From NCBI GenBank assembly GCA_028551475.1, contig JAKISB010000012.1, positions 62,001-126,000 on the forward strand: a stretch of 64,000 nt of DNA, written 5' to 3'. Position 1 is the first letter of the stretch. Every line of letters begins with the position of its first letter. The notes below the pieces were generated by a model. That model did no database searches. It was not told where the DNA came from and saw only the letters and a list, made by a program, of their open reading frames with translations. The stretch comes from Casuarina equisetifolia (Eukaryota; Streptophyta; Magnoliopsida; Fagales; Casuarinaceae). Below are positions 21,107-33,453 of this stretch, in pieces. Made by a program: the position numbers and the translations under genes.

Positions 21107-24100
21107 ATGGATGATATGAATACTTCTAGTAAAGGTATGATCATGTTAAATTCATCTAATTTCCAAACTTGGAAGCCGCGGATGGAAGATTACTTGATTA
21201 GTAGAGATCTGTATGATGTTGTGGAAGGAGATTCTGCTAGGCCTGAGAAGCGGACTGATAAAGAATGGGAGAAGTTGTATAAGAAAATTGTCTCTCAAAT
21301 TAGACAATTTGTTGAGGACAGTATCTATCACCATATTGCGCATGAGACTAAAGCTAGTGAGTTATGGAAGAAGCTTGAGGCTCTCTATGAACGCAAGACT
21401 CCTCAGAATAAGGTTTCCCTACTTAAGAGGTTAATTAACTTAAAGTACAAGGTAGGACGGCCGATGACAGAGTTCTTGAGTGAGTTTAAGTCTTTGGTGA
21501 ATCAGTTAGCAACAGTAAAGATTGTTCTGGAAGATGAACTGCAAGCAATGTTATTGTTAAGTAACTTACCTGATAGCTGGCAGACATTGGTAGTCACTCT
21601 CACAAACTCAGCTCCGGGCGGCATTCTGAGTATGAAGTCAGTCCATGAAGGTTTGCTTAATGAAGAAACCAGAATAATTGAGCAAGGAGCACATGGACAT
21701 ACAAAAGTATTGGTTACAGAAAGGAGGGGGAGAAACAGATATGTAGACAGAAATAGAGACAGAAGCAAAAGTAGAGGTAGAAGCAAGAGTAGAGCACCAA
21801 ATTCTGATAGATCACGTGGAGTCTCACGTTCGAGGAAAGATGTCAAGTGTTATCATTGTGGTAAGTCTGGCCATTATAAGAGAGACTGCAGAATACTCAA
21901 GGGAGAAGAATCAAGGAATGGAGAAAAGGAAGTTGAAAAAGATACAGTGGCAACTACATCCAGTATTGGGGATATTATGATCTTTTGTGATTCTCAGATC
22001 AACATCTCATGTCAGGTTTCGTCTTAGATTGTTGACACAAGTGCCTCTTTTCATGTTACCCCACATGAAAGGTTCTTCACATCTTATTCAGGTGGTGATT
22101 TTGGGTGTGTTAGCTTGGGAAATAATGCACATGCAAAGATAGTTGGCATTGGAGATGTAGTCTTGGAGATTAGTGTTGGATGTAAGCTAGTTCTGAAGAA
22201 TGTCAGACATGTCCCTGAGATTTGTTTCAACTTGATCTCTACTGGTGTCCTTGATGATGAGGGATATGATAACTACTTTGGTGGCGGTAAATGGAAACTT
22301 AGTAGAGGTTCTCTTGTACTTGCAAAAGGACAGAAGGTCAGTACTTTCTATAAGACTGAAGCTAGTATTCAGAAAAGCAAGGTAATGTGGTGGAAGATAA
22401 TCACATGGAGTTATGGCATAAGCAACTTGGACATCTCAGTGAGAAGGGACTTCAGCATTTGATAAAGAACAAAATCATATCAGGAGTCAGTGGTGCTGTT
22501 TTGCAGTTGAAGCCTTGTGATCATTGCTTAGCTGGAAAGCAACGTAGAGTCTCATTTCGGAGAAGACCCCCGTCTAGAAGAAAACATGTTCTTGATTTGA
22601 TTCATTCAGATGTGTGTATGTTGAAGGTGAAAACTCTTGGTGGCGCTATGTATTTTGTTACCTTCATTGATGATCATTCTAGAAAGGTATGGGCTTATGC
22701 ACTGAAGACTAAGGATCAGGTTTTAGAGGTCTTCAAACAGTTTCATGCTATGGTTGAGAGAGCAACTGGAAGGAAACTGAAGTGCGTCCGTGCAGATAAT
22801 GGAGGTGAATACAGAGGGCCGTTTGAAGAATATTGTAAAACTCAGGGTATCAGGCTTGAGAAGACAGTTCCTAAAACTCCAGAGCATAATGGGGTTACAG
22901 AACAGATGAACAGAACTATAGTTGAGAGGATCAGGTGTATGCTTTCACATTCTGGATTATCTCAGTCATTTTGGAGTGAAGCTATGTGTATTGCAGTAGA
23001 TCTTATTAACTTGTCTCCTTCAGTTCCATTAGAAGGTGATCTACCTGAGAGAGTATGGACTGGTAAGGAGGTTTCTTTCAAGCACTTGAGAGTATTTGGC
23101 TGCAGGGTGTCTGTTCACATTCCTAAGGATGAGAGGAACAAGCTTGATGATAAAGCTCGAGATTGCATCTTCTTGGGCTATGGACATGATGTTTTTGGAT
23201 ACAGATTGTGGGATCCAACTGTAAAGAAACTGATTAGAAGCAGAGATGTTATTTTCTTTGAAGATCAGACTATTGAAGATCTTAAGAAGACTGAAAAGCC
23301 AAGAGTTGTTAATGAAAGTCTTAAGGATATAATCCCACCTTCTTCTTCCCCAGTAAGTGCACATGAAGGGGGAACTACACAGGAAGAGCCACTTGAGGAT
23401 GTAACAAGTGAAGAAGTTCCTGAAACTCCAGTTGTTGAAGAATCTGAAGGACATGTTGATAATCATTCAGTTGAGCCATCAACCTAGCCCCCAGTGAGAA
23501 GATCTAGTAGAGAGTGTCAAACTTCGATGAAATATCCACCACATGAGTACTTGATGCTAACTGATGGGGGAGAACCGCAATGCTATGAGGAAGCTAATGA
23601 ATGTGAGCACAAGAAAGAGTGGAAGAAAGCTATGCGAGAGGAGATGAATTCCTTGCAGGAAAACCACACTTATGATCTTGTGTCGTTGCCTAAGGGTAGG
23701 AGAGCACTTAAAAATAAGTGGGTGTACAAGTTGAAGTCAAAAGAGAATAATCCATTACCAAGGTACAAGGCGCGGTTAGTTGTGAAGGGTTATGGTCAGA
23801 AGAAAGGTATTGACTTTGAGGAGATTTTCTCTCCTGTGGTGAGGATGTCTTCAATCAGAGTTATTCTTGGTTTGGCTGCTAGACTAAACTTGGAGGTAGA
23901 ACAACTTGATGTGAAGACTGCATTCCTTCATGGAGACTTGGAGGAAGAGATTTATATGGAGCAACCTGAGGGCTTCATAGAGAAGGACAAGGAGAATCTT
24001 GTATGTCGACTGAAGAAAAGCTTGTATGGTCTAAAACAAGCACCTCGTCAATGGTACAAGAAGTTTGAGTCATCCATGTTACAACACGGTTATAACAAGA

Positions 24101-25143
24101 CCAGCTCAGATCATTGTGTGTTTGTGAAGCACTTTCCAGGTGGTGATTTTGTCATCCTACTCTTATATGTTGATGATATGTTGATTGTTGGCCAGGACAT
24201 TAAGAAGAGTGCTGAGCTGAAGAAGGATTTAGGCAAGTCTTTTGCGATGAAAGATTTGGGACCGGTAAAGCGAATCCTTGGTATGGAAGTTAAATGCAAC
24301 AGAGAAAATGGAAAGTTATGGCTATCTCAGGAGAAGTATATAGAGAAGTATATAGAGAAGATACTTCAGAGATTTGACATGGACAAAGCAAAAGTAGTAA
24401 GTACTCCATTTGCAAGTCATTTCAAGCTGAGTAAGGAGCAGAAGCCTGAAAGTAAGAGTGATGTTGAATATATGAAGAAAACACCTTACGCATCTGCGGT
24501 TGGTAGCTTGATGTATGCAGCAGTAAGCACTAGACCAGATATTGCTCATGCAGTTGGAGTAGTTAGTCGTTTTCTTTCAGATCTTGGTAAAATGCATTGG
24601 GAAGCTGTGAAGTGGATACTCAGGTACCTTAAAGGAACTCCTAAGTTGTGTTTGTGTTTTGGTAATGATGAGCCTGTATTGGTTGGATACACAGATGCAG
24701 ATATGGCTGGTGACCATGATGGAAGGAGATCTACAACAGGGTACATGCTCACCTTCACAGGGGGAGCAATTTCATGGCAGTCTAGGCTACAGGATTGTGT
24801 TGCTTTGTCTACAACAGAAGCAGAGTATATAGCAATCACTGAGGGTGGAAAAGAAGTTCTATGGATGAAGACGTTTCTTCAAGAACTTAGTATAAAACAA
24901 GGGATGGTTATCCTTTATAGCGACAACCAAAGCTCCATCCGCCTCAGTAAGAACACGTCATCTCATTCAAGGTCTAAGCACATTGATGTCAGATATCATT
25001 GGATTAGAGATGTATTAGAATCCAAGCAGTTAGATCTTGTGAAGATTCACACTGATGATAATGGAGCAGACATGTTGACGAAGCCGCTGACAAGAGACAA
25101 GCTAGAGACTTGTCAGTGGGTTGCTGGAATGGACTCCAAGTAG
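21107..25143 (+). pseudogene. Ty1-copia (Tork/TNT1-like) gag-pol, element 2, broken
   Basis: Domains in order are gag with CCHC knuckle (21848-21889), protease, integrase (HKQLGH zinc domain from about 22415; RADNGGEY and PEHNGVTEQMN), reverse transcriptase (YVDDM at 24166-24180) and RNase H (YTDAD, STTEAEY, SKHIDVRYH). Breaks: TGG-to-TAG at 22025-22027 just before the protease; protease active motif DTS; a frameshift near 22380 moving integrase to another frame; CAG-to-TAG at about 23487 between integrase and RT. Relative to element 1 it has an 18-bp insertion in the Arg/Ser-rich part of gag and a 12-bp duplication near 24340. The two elements carry different nonsense mutations but share the frameshift. 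Confidence 0.92.
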
Positions 25144-25207
25144 AGTCAAGTCTAGGGAGCAATGTTCTTTCTCTTATGGTGCAGGGATGTTGCACTAATG
25201 TTACTCC

Positions 25208-25220
25208 AAAAGGGGGAAAT
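25208..25220 (+). promoter_or_regulatory. Polypurine tract of copia element 2
   Basis: AAAAGGGGGAAAT directly abuts the 3' LTR start TGTTAG. Confidence 0.8.
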
Positions 25221-25607
25221 TGTTAGGTTTGGAGTAAATTAGTAAGGGTAATTATGTAACTACCATATTTGTATTGTGGGTAGTTTATATGGGTTTCCCA
25301 GTCTTATTCTATTTAGGTCTCCTAGTCCCATTCTATTTGGGTTTCCTTGGTACTTGTATAAAAGGAAACCTTATGGGGAAACCTAGGTATGAGGTTAAGA
25401 GAGATTGAGAGAAAACAGAGGTTTTTCTGTAAGCACTGTAAGCCCTCCTCATCATAGTGAAGAATTGCTCCTTAGGCCAGGGACGTAGGGATTATCCCGA
25501 ACCTCGTAATTTCTGTGTGTTCTTTACTTGACTAATATTCTCTTTGTGTGTGCGGTGAGATCCTGAGAGATTCCGTGGGTTTAGATTCACGGGTTTGTTT
25601 TCTAACA
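25221..25607 (+). mobile_element. 3' LTR of copia element 2 (387 bp)
   Basis: It runs from TGTTAGG to TCTAACA with TGTTAG/CTAACA ends and follows the polypurine tract. TTGTATAAAAGG is a TATA candidate. Downstream flank (TTTTTAGTCTAGATG) equals that of element 1, so both descend from a single insertion copied by duplication. No target-site duplication can be assessed because the other end is missing. Confidence 0.88.
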
Positions 25608-26306
25608 GTTTTTAGTCTAGATGAATCAATGTTATTTTGAGTGGATGAAATGTAACTTCCCAATGTGAAAATATCTCAGGCTTGACTTTGTGCATATTTT
25701 AGTGATTTGGATTCCATGTTTAGTGAATATTTAACGGGACTTTTAATACACCTTGAATTAAGTCAGAGTGAAACTTAAAATTTCTAATATCTGTTGCAGT
25801 TAATGAGATATGAAATTCCTTCTTTACTTGATGTCATAGGCGTAGTTATTCTTGTTGGTATGATTGTAATGATTATTTGGTTCTTTTTTGAGATTCTATT
25901 GAAGTTTTGAGGTGCGAAATATCGCTTGAGTCTCTAAATAAGAAATTATGTGAAGCATAAGTCTCCTAAGTCTCTGAATACGAAATTAGGTGAAGGAAAA
26001 TAATGGCTTTAATTCAGCATTACCAGTGAGTCTTGTCATAGTTTCTCTCGTGCACCCACTGGATTTTTCTTCCGATGGTGAAAGAGCTCATAGAAATTGA
26101 AATATTTGTTATACTTTCCAGCAAATGAACTACTGTGTTTGCCAAATTGAAATGGGTTCCTCTTTTTGGTACCTAAGTGAAGAGAGTGAGGAAAAGAAAG
26201 AGGGAGTATTTGCCGTAAATTTTGAGTGCTTGGCTGTGACTACTTCCTGCAGTAGGATGTTTGGTTATGGTCTTGTTTTGTTTGCAGTTTTCGACAACAT
26301 TGTCAC
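25608..26306 (+). other. 5' flank of LeuRS pseudogene copy 3
   Basis: Inverted copy of 3338-4036. A pyrimidine-rich tract ending TTTGCAG at 26287 looks like the 3' splice site of a 5'-UTR intron, about 20 bp before the pseudogene ATG. Confidence 0.45.
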
Positions 26307-27100
26307 ATGGCATCTGAGGGTGGGAAAAGCTTTGCTAGGAGGGATCGTCTCTTGTAGAGACAGCAAGATGTTCGTGAATGGTAGGAAAAAAGAGATGTTT
26401 TCAGGGCTGAACCTGGGGAAAGACCTCTTGAGCTGGGTGACAAGTTCTTTGGCAACTTCCCCTCTCCCTATATGAATGGATATTTGCGTCTTGGACGTGC
26501 ATTCTTGCTTTCAAAGCTAGAATTTTGCTGCCGCTTATCATAGACTTAGAGGTGCCAATGTCCTCTTGCCATTTGGTTTCCACTGCACTGGTATGCCCAT
26601 AAGCCCTTAGATGATAGACTTGCACGAAAAATCCAAAAATTTGGCAATCCACCTGTTTTTCCACGTGAAGTGGATGAGGAAGTAGAAATCGCACAAGAAT
26701 CTGAGGATGCAAATGGAGGCGCACCACCAGAGAAGTGCAAGACTACGTGAAAATCAAGTGGTTAGGTATACCAGTGGAGGTTATGCGTAATTTTGACCTT
26801 TCTAATGATGAGATATCTAGGTTCTAGGGTCCATATAATTGCTTCACCTACTTTCCCCCAATTGCCATGGAGGACCTTAAAGCTTTTGGGTTGGGTTGTG
26901 ACGGGAGACGCTTCTTTATCACTACTGACATGAACCTGTTTTATGATTCCTTTGTGAGATGGAGGATGAGGAAGTTGAAACCCATGGGTAAGATTGTGAA
27001 AGATGTAAGACAAACCATATATTCTCCTCTAGATGGCCAACCCTGTGCAGATAACCGAGTAAGGAGTTAGCCTCAAGAGTACACTTTCATCAAGATTGAG
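26307..27100 (+). pseudogene. Cytosolic leucyl-tRNA synthetase 5' fragment, copy 3
   Basis: Same fragment as at 2534-3337, here on the plus strand. The ATG at 26307 opens the GGKSFARRD segment. Two early stops, the R-L-G-R version of the catalytic HxGH motif and a frameshift after the KLEF block follow. Then come FHCTGMP, the acidic linker and the MEDLKAFGLGCD segment. A 10-bp deletion near 27050 is private to this copy, and a one-base loss before the QEYT block is shared with the other copies. Homology ends at about 27100 where unclassified sequence begins. Function is lost. Confidence 0.85.
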
Positions 27101-27842
27101 GGATGTCACCTTTCCCCCACAAACTAGGATGAACAGAACGTACTTAGCTTGAGAAAGTTAACATCACCTGTTGTTTACTAGCTGTAGCTTCCTGATTGGC
27201 AGTAGTTCCTCGACTGCCTGTTCTGGTTATAGCAATTCTTGTTCCTGTAATCGCAGTTCCTACTTTAGCTTTATTGCTTTTACTAGCTCCAGAAACTACA
27301 GCTATTGCATCAGCAAGCAGGCAGAAGGCATAAGTAGCAACAACGCTAAAACTAAGGCAAGGTATTTCCTTAGACGAAAGCTAAGAAGTAACACCAATGG
27401 GTTGTAAAGCAGGTGAACGAGTTAACGCAGGTGAACTCCTAACTTCTAGGGAAGAAGGCAAGGGACGGTTGTGATATCTAATGGTTGTAGTTATTTTGTT
27501 AGCAAGCAATAGAGCAGTCGAGTTATGACTCTGTAATCCGTAATCAATAGAGCTAGTACTCTTTAATCAAGCCAGCAAGCAAGCGAGAATGTAGACTCTG
27601 GAAATAGATATACTCTAATCTCTCCTTCCTCTTAGGAAGCTGCCATACTTTAACCCATCGACGTCTTTAGTAGCTTTAATAGTAATTTTAGCAGTAATTT
27701 TAGCAGTAATTATATCAGCAGTTATGGTAATAGCTGTAGCTGTTTTAGTTTTAACTGTAATAGCTCCTCCTTCAATAACTGCATTAGTAATCTCTCTTTC
27801 TAGAAGTAGTAGCTAGCTATTACAGTTAAAATTGTATGGTAG
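27101..27842. other. Unclassified stretch, inverted copy
   Basis: Inverted counterpart of 1791-2533 with low-complexity TAGCAGTAATT runs and the 17-bp inverted repeat near its right end. No credible gene. Confidence 0.5.
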
Positions 27843-28267
27843 TGTCACGTGCCTGTTTTGGATTTTGTATTATCTTGTAGTTTGTAGTTTTATGGGACCC
27901 CTGTGTAGAGCTTGTGGAAGTGGGATCGGGCTTTTATGGCAAGAGATGTGGTTGGTGGGCATTTAATATAATGGGGGCAAAACTGTAATGAGGTTGGCTA
28001 TGTAAAAGGTGGCAATGGTGAATGAAAGAGGAGACTGTTTTTATGCAAAAGCTTTGGCTGGTGCCCCGGTGCTGTGTGCCCTTGATGATGCAGAGGTGCT
28101 GTGTCCCTTATGATGCAGTTGTGTAGTGTCCAATATGATGTTGATGTGCCATTTCCATTATGATCGGGTGTGCTGTGTCCACTCTGATGCAGGGAAGATG
28201 ACTCCTACAAATCCAAATCAACCCCGCTCAAACCAAGCTCTGATTGGGATCTCGGAAGATTGCGACA
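27843..28267 (+). mobile_element. LTR (425 bp) of truncated retrotransposon, inverted copy
   Basis: Starts TGTCACGTG and ends GCGACA on the plus strand, two bases before the PBS. A TATTTAATATAA-like segment lies near 27962. The internal region is cut about 190 bp after the PBS by AT-rich repeat, as in the other copies. Confidence 0.6.
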
Positions 28268-28269
28268 AA

Positions 28270-28281
28270 TGGTATCAGAGC
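28270..28281 (+). promoter_or_regulatory. tRNA-Met primer-binding site
   Basis: TGGTATCAGAGC, two bases after the LTR end. Confidence 0.87.
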
Positions 28282-28465
28282 AGTTCTGATCCCAGGGATT
28301 GCCGGTTGTTCTGTGAAAACAGTACACGGGAAGATGTCTTTGTTTGTCTACAAAAAGGTTTGCCCCAACCGCGAGAAGAAATGAGGGCTTCAATCCGTCA
28401 AGTCTTTGCATAAATGAAGGCTATTTATAAAGAAGAAATGGAGGCTACACGAAGGTATGCCTATT
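28282..28465 (+). mobile_element. Internal remnant of the truncated LTR element
   Basis: About 180 bp of former internal region, ending at ATTAACGGCCGGAGG where AT-rich repeat starts. No gag motif is recognisable. Confidence 0.45.
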
Positions 28466-31400
28466 AACGGCCGGAGGGCTACATTCAATTTGAAAATTGT
28501 ATGGTAGACTTAAATCTAGGAATTGGATCTAAAATCTATAGGTTTAAAATCAAATTTTAGATTAAAAATACAAATGTTGGATGTATAATAACCCAAAAGA
28601 TTTAACTTATCCTATTAATTTAAACATTGATATGCATATTTGAATCAAGCCACTAATTTAAAATTGATCAACAAACTTAAATCATATTGTCTATTTGAAA
28701 ATCATATGGAATACTTCAATCTAATCATTGGATCTACAAGTTGTAAGTATAAAATTGAATTTTAGATTTAAATTCCAACATTTAAATTTAAAAATAAACC
28801 AAAAGATTTAAGCCGCTATTAATTTAAAAGTCAATATGCATATTCAAATTAGACCAATGATTTAAATCATAAAGTTGATTTAAAAGTCATATGACATATT
28901 TAAATCAAGCCATTAGATTTAAAATCTAAAAATTTCAAATCATGTTTAAAATTTAAATTCCAACCATTAGATTTAAAAATAAACTAGAAGATTTAAACGG
29001 GGTTGTTAATTTAGAAATCAATATGTCGATTAAAATCAAGTAGTTGATGTAAAATTGATCAGCAAATTTTCCGTTTTCAAATTGTATACCATATTTAAAT
29101 TCAAATAGTTGGATTAAGAAATAAATTGGAAGATTTAAATCCTTTAGCCGTTAATATAAAAATTAATATGCCTATTTAAATGAAGCCATTGATTTAAAAA
29201 TAATCAGCCAATTTTAAAATCTTATGCCACATTTAAATCCAAACAATTCAATTTAGAAACAAATGGAAAGATTTAAAGTTAATCATCAATTTAAGATTTA
29301 AATCTTTTGATTTATTTTTAATTTCAACTATTTGGATTTAAATGTGGCATACGATTTTAGAATCAAATGGTAAGATTTAAATTTTTTGATTAGTTTTAAA
29401 TCAATGGCTTCATTTAAATAAGCATTTTAATTTTTATATTAACGGCCGGAGGACTACATTCAATTTGAAAATTGTATGGTAGACTTAAATCTAGGAATTA
29501 GATCTAAAATCTATAGGTTTAAAATCAAATTTTAGATTAAAAATACAAATGTTGGATGTATAATAACCCAAAAGATTTAACTTATCCTGTTAATTTAAAC
29601 ATTGATAAGTTATCCTATTTGAATCAAGCCACTAATTTAAAATTGATCAACAAACTTAAATCATATTGTCTATTTGAAAATCATATAGAAGACTTCAATC
29701 TAATCATTGGATCTACAAGTTGTAAGTATAAAATCGAATTTTAGATTTAAATGGGGTTGTTAATTTAGAAATCAATATGTAAATTAAAATCAAGTAGTTG
29801 ATGTAAAATTGATCAGTAAATTTTCCGTTTTCAAATTGTATACCATATTTAAATTCAAATAGTTGGATTAAGAAATAAATTGGAAGATTTAAATCCTTTA
29901 GCCGTTAATATAAAAATTAATATGCCTATTTAAATGAAGCCATTGATTTAAAAATAATCAGCCAATTTTAAAATCTTATGCCACATTTAAATCCAAACAA
30001 TTCAATTTAGAAACAAATGGAAAGATTTAAAGTTAATCGTCAATTTAAGATTTAAATCTTTTGATTTATTTTTAATTTCAACTATTTGGATTTAAATGTG
30101 GCATACGATTTTAGAATCAAATGGTAAGATTTAAATTTTCTGATTAGTTTTAAATTAATGGCTTCATTTAAATAAGCATATTAATTTTTATATTAACGGC
30201 CAGAGAACTACATTCAATTTGAAAATGGTATGGTAGACTTAAATCTAGGAATTGGATCTAAAATCTATAGGTTTAAAATCAAATTTTAGATTAAAAATAC
30301 AAATGTTGGATGTATAATAACCCAAAAGATTTAACTTATCCTATTAATTTAAACATTGATATGCATATTTGAATCAAGCCACTAATTTAAAATTGATCAA
30401 CAAACTTAAATCATATTGTCTATTTGAAAATCATATGGAATACTTCAATCTAATCATTGGATCTACTTGTTGTAAGTATAAAATCGAATTTTAGATTTAA
30501 ATTCCAACATTTAAATTTAAAAATAAACCAAAAGATTTAAGCAACTATTAATTTAAAAGTCAATATGCATATTCAAATTAGACCAATGATTTAAATCATA
30601 AAGTTGATTTAAAAGTCATATGACATATTTAAATCAAGCCATTAGATTTAAAATCTAAAAATTTCAAATCATGTTTAAAATTTAAATTCCAACCATTGGA
30701 TTTAAAAATAAACTAGAAGATTTAAATGGGGTTGTTAATTTAGAAATCAATATATAAATTAAAATCAAGTAGTTGATGTAAAATTGATCAGTAAATTTTC
30801 CGTTTTCAAATTGTATACCATATTTAAATTCAAATAGTTGGATTAAGAAATAAATTGGAAGATTTAAATCCTTTAGCCGTTAATATAAAAATTAATATGC
30901 TTATTTAAATGAAGCCATTGATTTAAAACTAATCAAAAAATTTAAATCTTACCATTTGATTCTAAAATCGTATGCCACATTTAAATCCAAATAGTTGAAA
31001 TTAAAAATAAATCAAAAGATTTAAATCTTAAATTGACGATTAACTTTAAATCTTTCCATTTGTTTCTAAATTGAATTGTTTGGATTTAAATGTGGCATAA
31101 GATTTTAAAATTGGCTGATTATTTTTAAATCAATGGCTTCATTTAAATAGGCATATTAATTTTTATATTAACGGCTAAAGGATTTAAATCTTCCAATTTA
31201 TTTCTTACTCCAACTATTTGAATTTAAATATGGTATACAATTTGGAAACGGAAAATTTACTGATCAATTTTACATCAACTACTTGATTTTAATTTACACA
31301 TTGATTTCTAAATTAACAACCCCATTTAAATCTTCTAGTTTATTTTTAAATCCAATGGTTGGAATTTAAATTTTAAACATGATTTGAAATTTTTAGATTT

Positions 31401-31904
31401 TAAATCTAATGGCTTGATTAAATATGTCATATGACTTTCAAATTGTATACCATATTTAAATTCAAATAGTTGGATTAAGAAATAAATTGGAAGATTTAAA
31501 TCCTTTAGCCGTTAATATAAAAATTAATATGCCTATTTAAATGATGCCATTGATTTAAAAATAATCAGCCAATTTTAAAATCTTATGCCACATTTAAATC
31601 CAAACAATTCAATTTAGAAACAAATGAAAAGATTTAAAGTTAATCGTCAATTTAAGATTTAAATCTTTTGATTTATTTTTAATTTCAACTATTTGGATTT
31701 AAATGTGTCATACGATTTTAGAATCAAATGGTAAGATTTAAATCTAAAATTGTATTTTTAGAATCATATTTTTAAGATTGTATGCCACATTTATATTCAA
31801 ATCATTGGATTTAAAAATAAACTAGGAGATTTAAATCCAACACTAATTTAAAAATCAATATGCAAATTTAAATCAAGCCGTTGATTTCGAATTTAAATCT
31901 AAAA
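28466..31904. repeat. AT-rich palindromic repeat block, inverted copy
   Basis: Reverse-oriented counterpart of the 10558-13133 block and longer than it. The phrase CCGTTAATATAAAAATTAATATGC recurs near 29150, 29900, 30875 and 31508, so higher-order units of about 630-975 bp are visible. The last 150 bp (31740-31904) are a more diverged variant touching the plastid insertion. Confidence 0.7.
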
Positions 31905-32485
31905 TTCCAATTTTTATAGGAACTTCTGTACAGGATGCAATGGTATCTCCAATTATAGCCCCTTTGGGATGTAAAATATATCTTTTCTTACCATCCCCAT
32001 AGTGTATGAGGCAAATGTATGCATTTTGATTAGGGTTGTATTTTATGGTTACGATTCTACCATATATGTCTTTTTCACTCCATCGAAAATCGATTTTACG
32101 GTATAAACGCTTATGACCTCCCCCTCTATGCCCTGTGGTAATGATTCCTCCGGAATTACAACCTTTACCACAATGATGCTACCTATAGATCAAATTATTT
32201 CGTAGATTGGATTTCACTTGACTGTCTACGGCTCCATTGCATGTGCTTGAGGTAGAAGTTTTGTATAAATGTATCACCATGCTATTAAGTATTTTTATTT
32301 AAGTTCTTTTCTATCTAAGAGGTGGAATAAAATAACCCAGTTGAAGCGTAATGATCATACATTTGTAATGCATTGTATGTCTCATAATAGGTCCCATTCT
32401 TCTACCCTTTCCTGGGAGTCGATGACTATTCATAGCTATTACCTTGACACCAAAGAAGAGTTCGACCCAATGCTTTATTTCTGAG
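31905..32485 (-). pseudogene. Nuclear plastid DNA insertion (rpl23 3' part and rpl2 5' exon)
   Basis: On the minus strand the sequence reads the 3' part of plastid rpl23 ([18 protein letters not shown]..., ending near 32287), then rpl2 from the ATG at 32280 (IHLYKTST..., [44 protein letters not shown]). This is the gene order of the plastid S10-type operon. The rpl2 frame has a stop where plastid genes have Gln (CAG to TAG, next to Gly to Arg), and rpl23 also has a premature stop near its end. Most changes look like C-to-T or G-to-A transitions, as expected of methylated nuclear copies. Both proteins normally belong to the plastid 50S ribosome; this copy is dead. Confidence 0.9.
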
Positions 32486-33453
32486 CTTGAAATAAGAAAA
32501 AGGAAATTGTTGAGCTTGAGTTCAAGTACAAAGTCAAACTTATCTATGATAGTTTTCTTTTCCTTGTTTTTTTTTCTCCTTTAAAAGTTCTCTACTTTGT
32601 AGTTTAGTAACTTCTTTGAAGCTCTAATTAGATTTAAATGTATGACATAATTGTAATGGACAACTTTTATATGGAGGAATTCCCTTTACCTCCATTTTTA
32701 GAGGTAATATACAATGTTATGCAATTTTATTGATTTATGTTGACATTGTCATTAACATAAAATGTCAGCATAAATGTCAAAATAATAAAAAATAAATAAA
32801 TAAAAGGAAGCAATTAAGTGACATATAGTAAAAGATCCTTCATAAACATTATCAAGATACCTCGATGGCTATATCGCTAAGAAACTACATTATACACATC
32901 AAGAACTACACGTAAAGTAAAAATAGCATAATTGAGAATACACCTCTTTGAATCCCCAAAAAAAACAATAAAAGTGAAATTCATCTCATTCTTAGCACAT
33001 AATGCGACATGGACAACGAATTCCTACAATGACTTGGTCCTTATATATGCTAAGCACTTCAACTTGTTAATCATAGGCACTTGTAGCTAAGGAATTATTT
33101 CACATTTAGACCAAATTGCAATCTAATAAACCATAAGGAAGCATGCAAAGCAAAAAGGCGAGAAATGAGAATGGTAAGAGGGAAAAAAAACCAAGCCAAA
33201 CCTTAAATCTTTATCAAGATCCTCTAAAATTGTTGAATTGTTATGTCATGCAATATCCTTAAATCTTTATTGTAATGATCAAAATAAACAGTGAAGATTT
33301 GATTAAGTAAATAGTCATCTTTAAATGTTGAAAAGTTTGATAATTCTTAAATGACAATCTAAAAGTTTACTTAGTGAAATCAATTAACATTATAAATTTA
33401 TCATAGAGTTTGACAAAACATCTTACCTTTATTTTCAATACTCATATAAGACA
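32486..33453. other. Unique AT-rich intergenic sequence
   Basis: About 970 bp between the plastid insertion and minisatellite array 3. I see no coding region, no repeat shared with the rest of the window, and no RNA gene. Confidence 0.6.

Noticed and set aside
21107..25143. Active autonomous copia element
   Set aside because: It has two stops, a frameshift, a changed protease motif and no 5' LTR or PBS.
32269..32484. Plus-strand 71-codon ORF
   Set aside because: It is the antisense shadow of plastid-derived rpl23, which reads on the minus strand.
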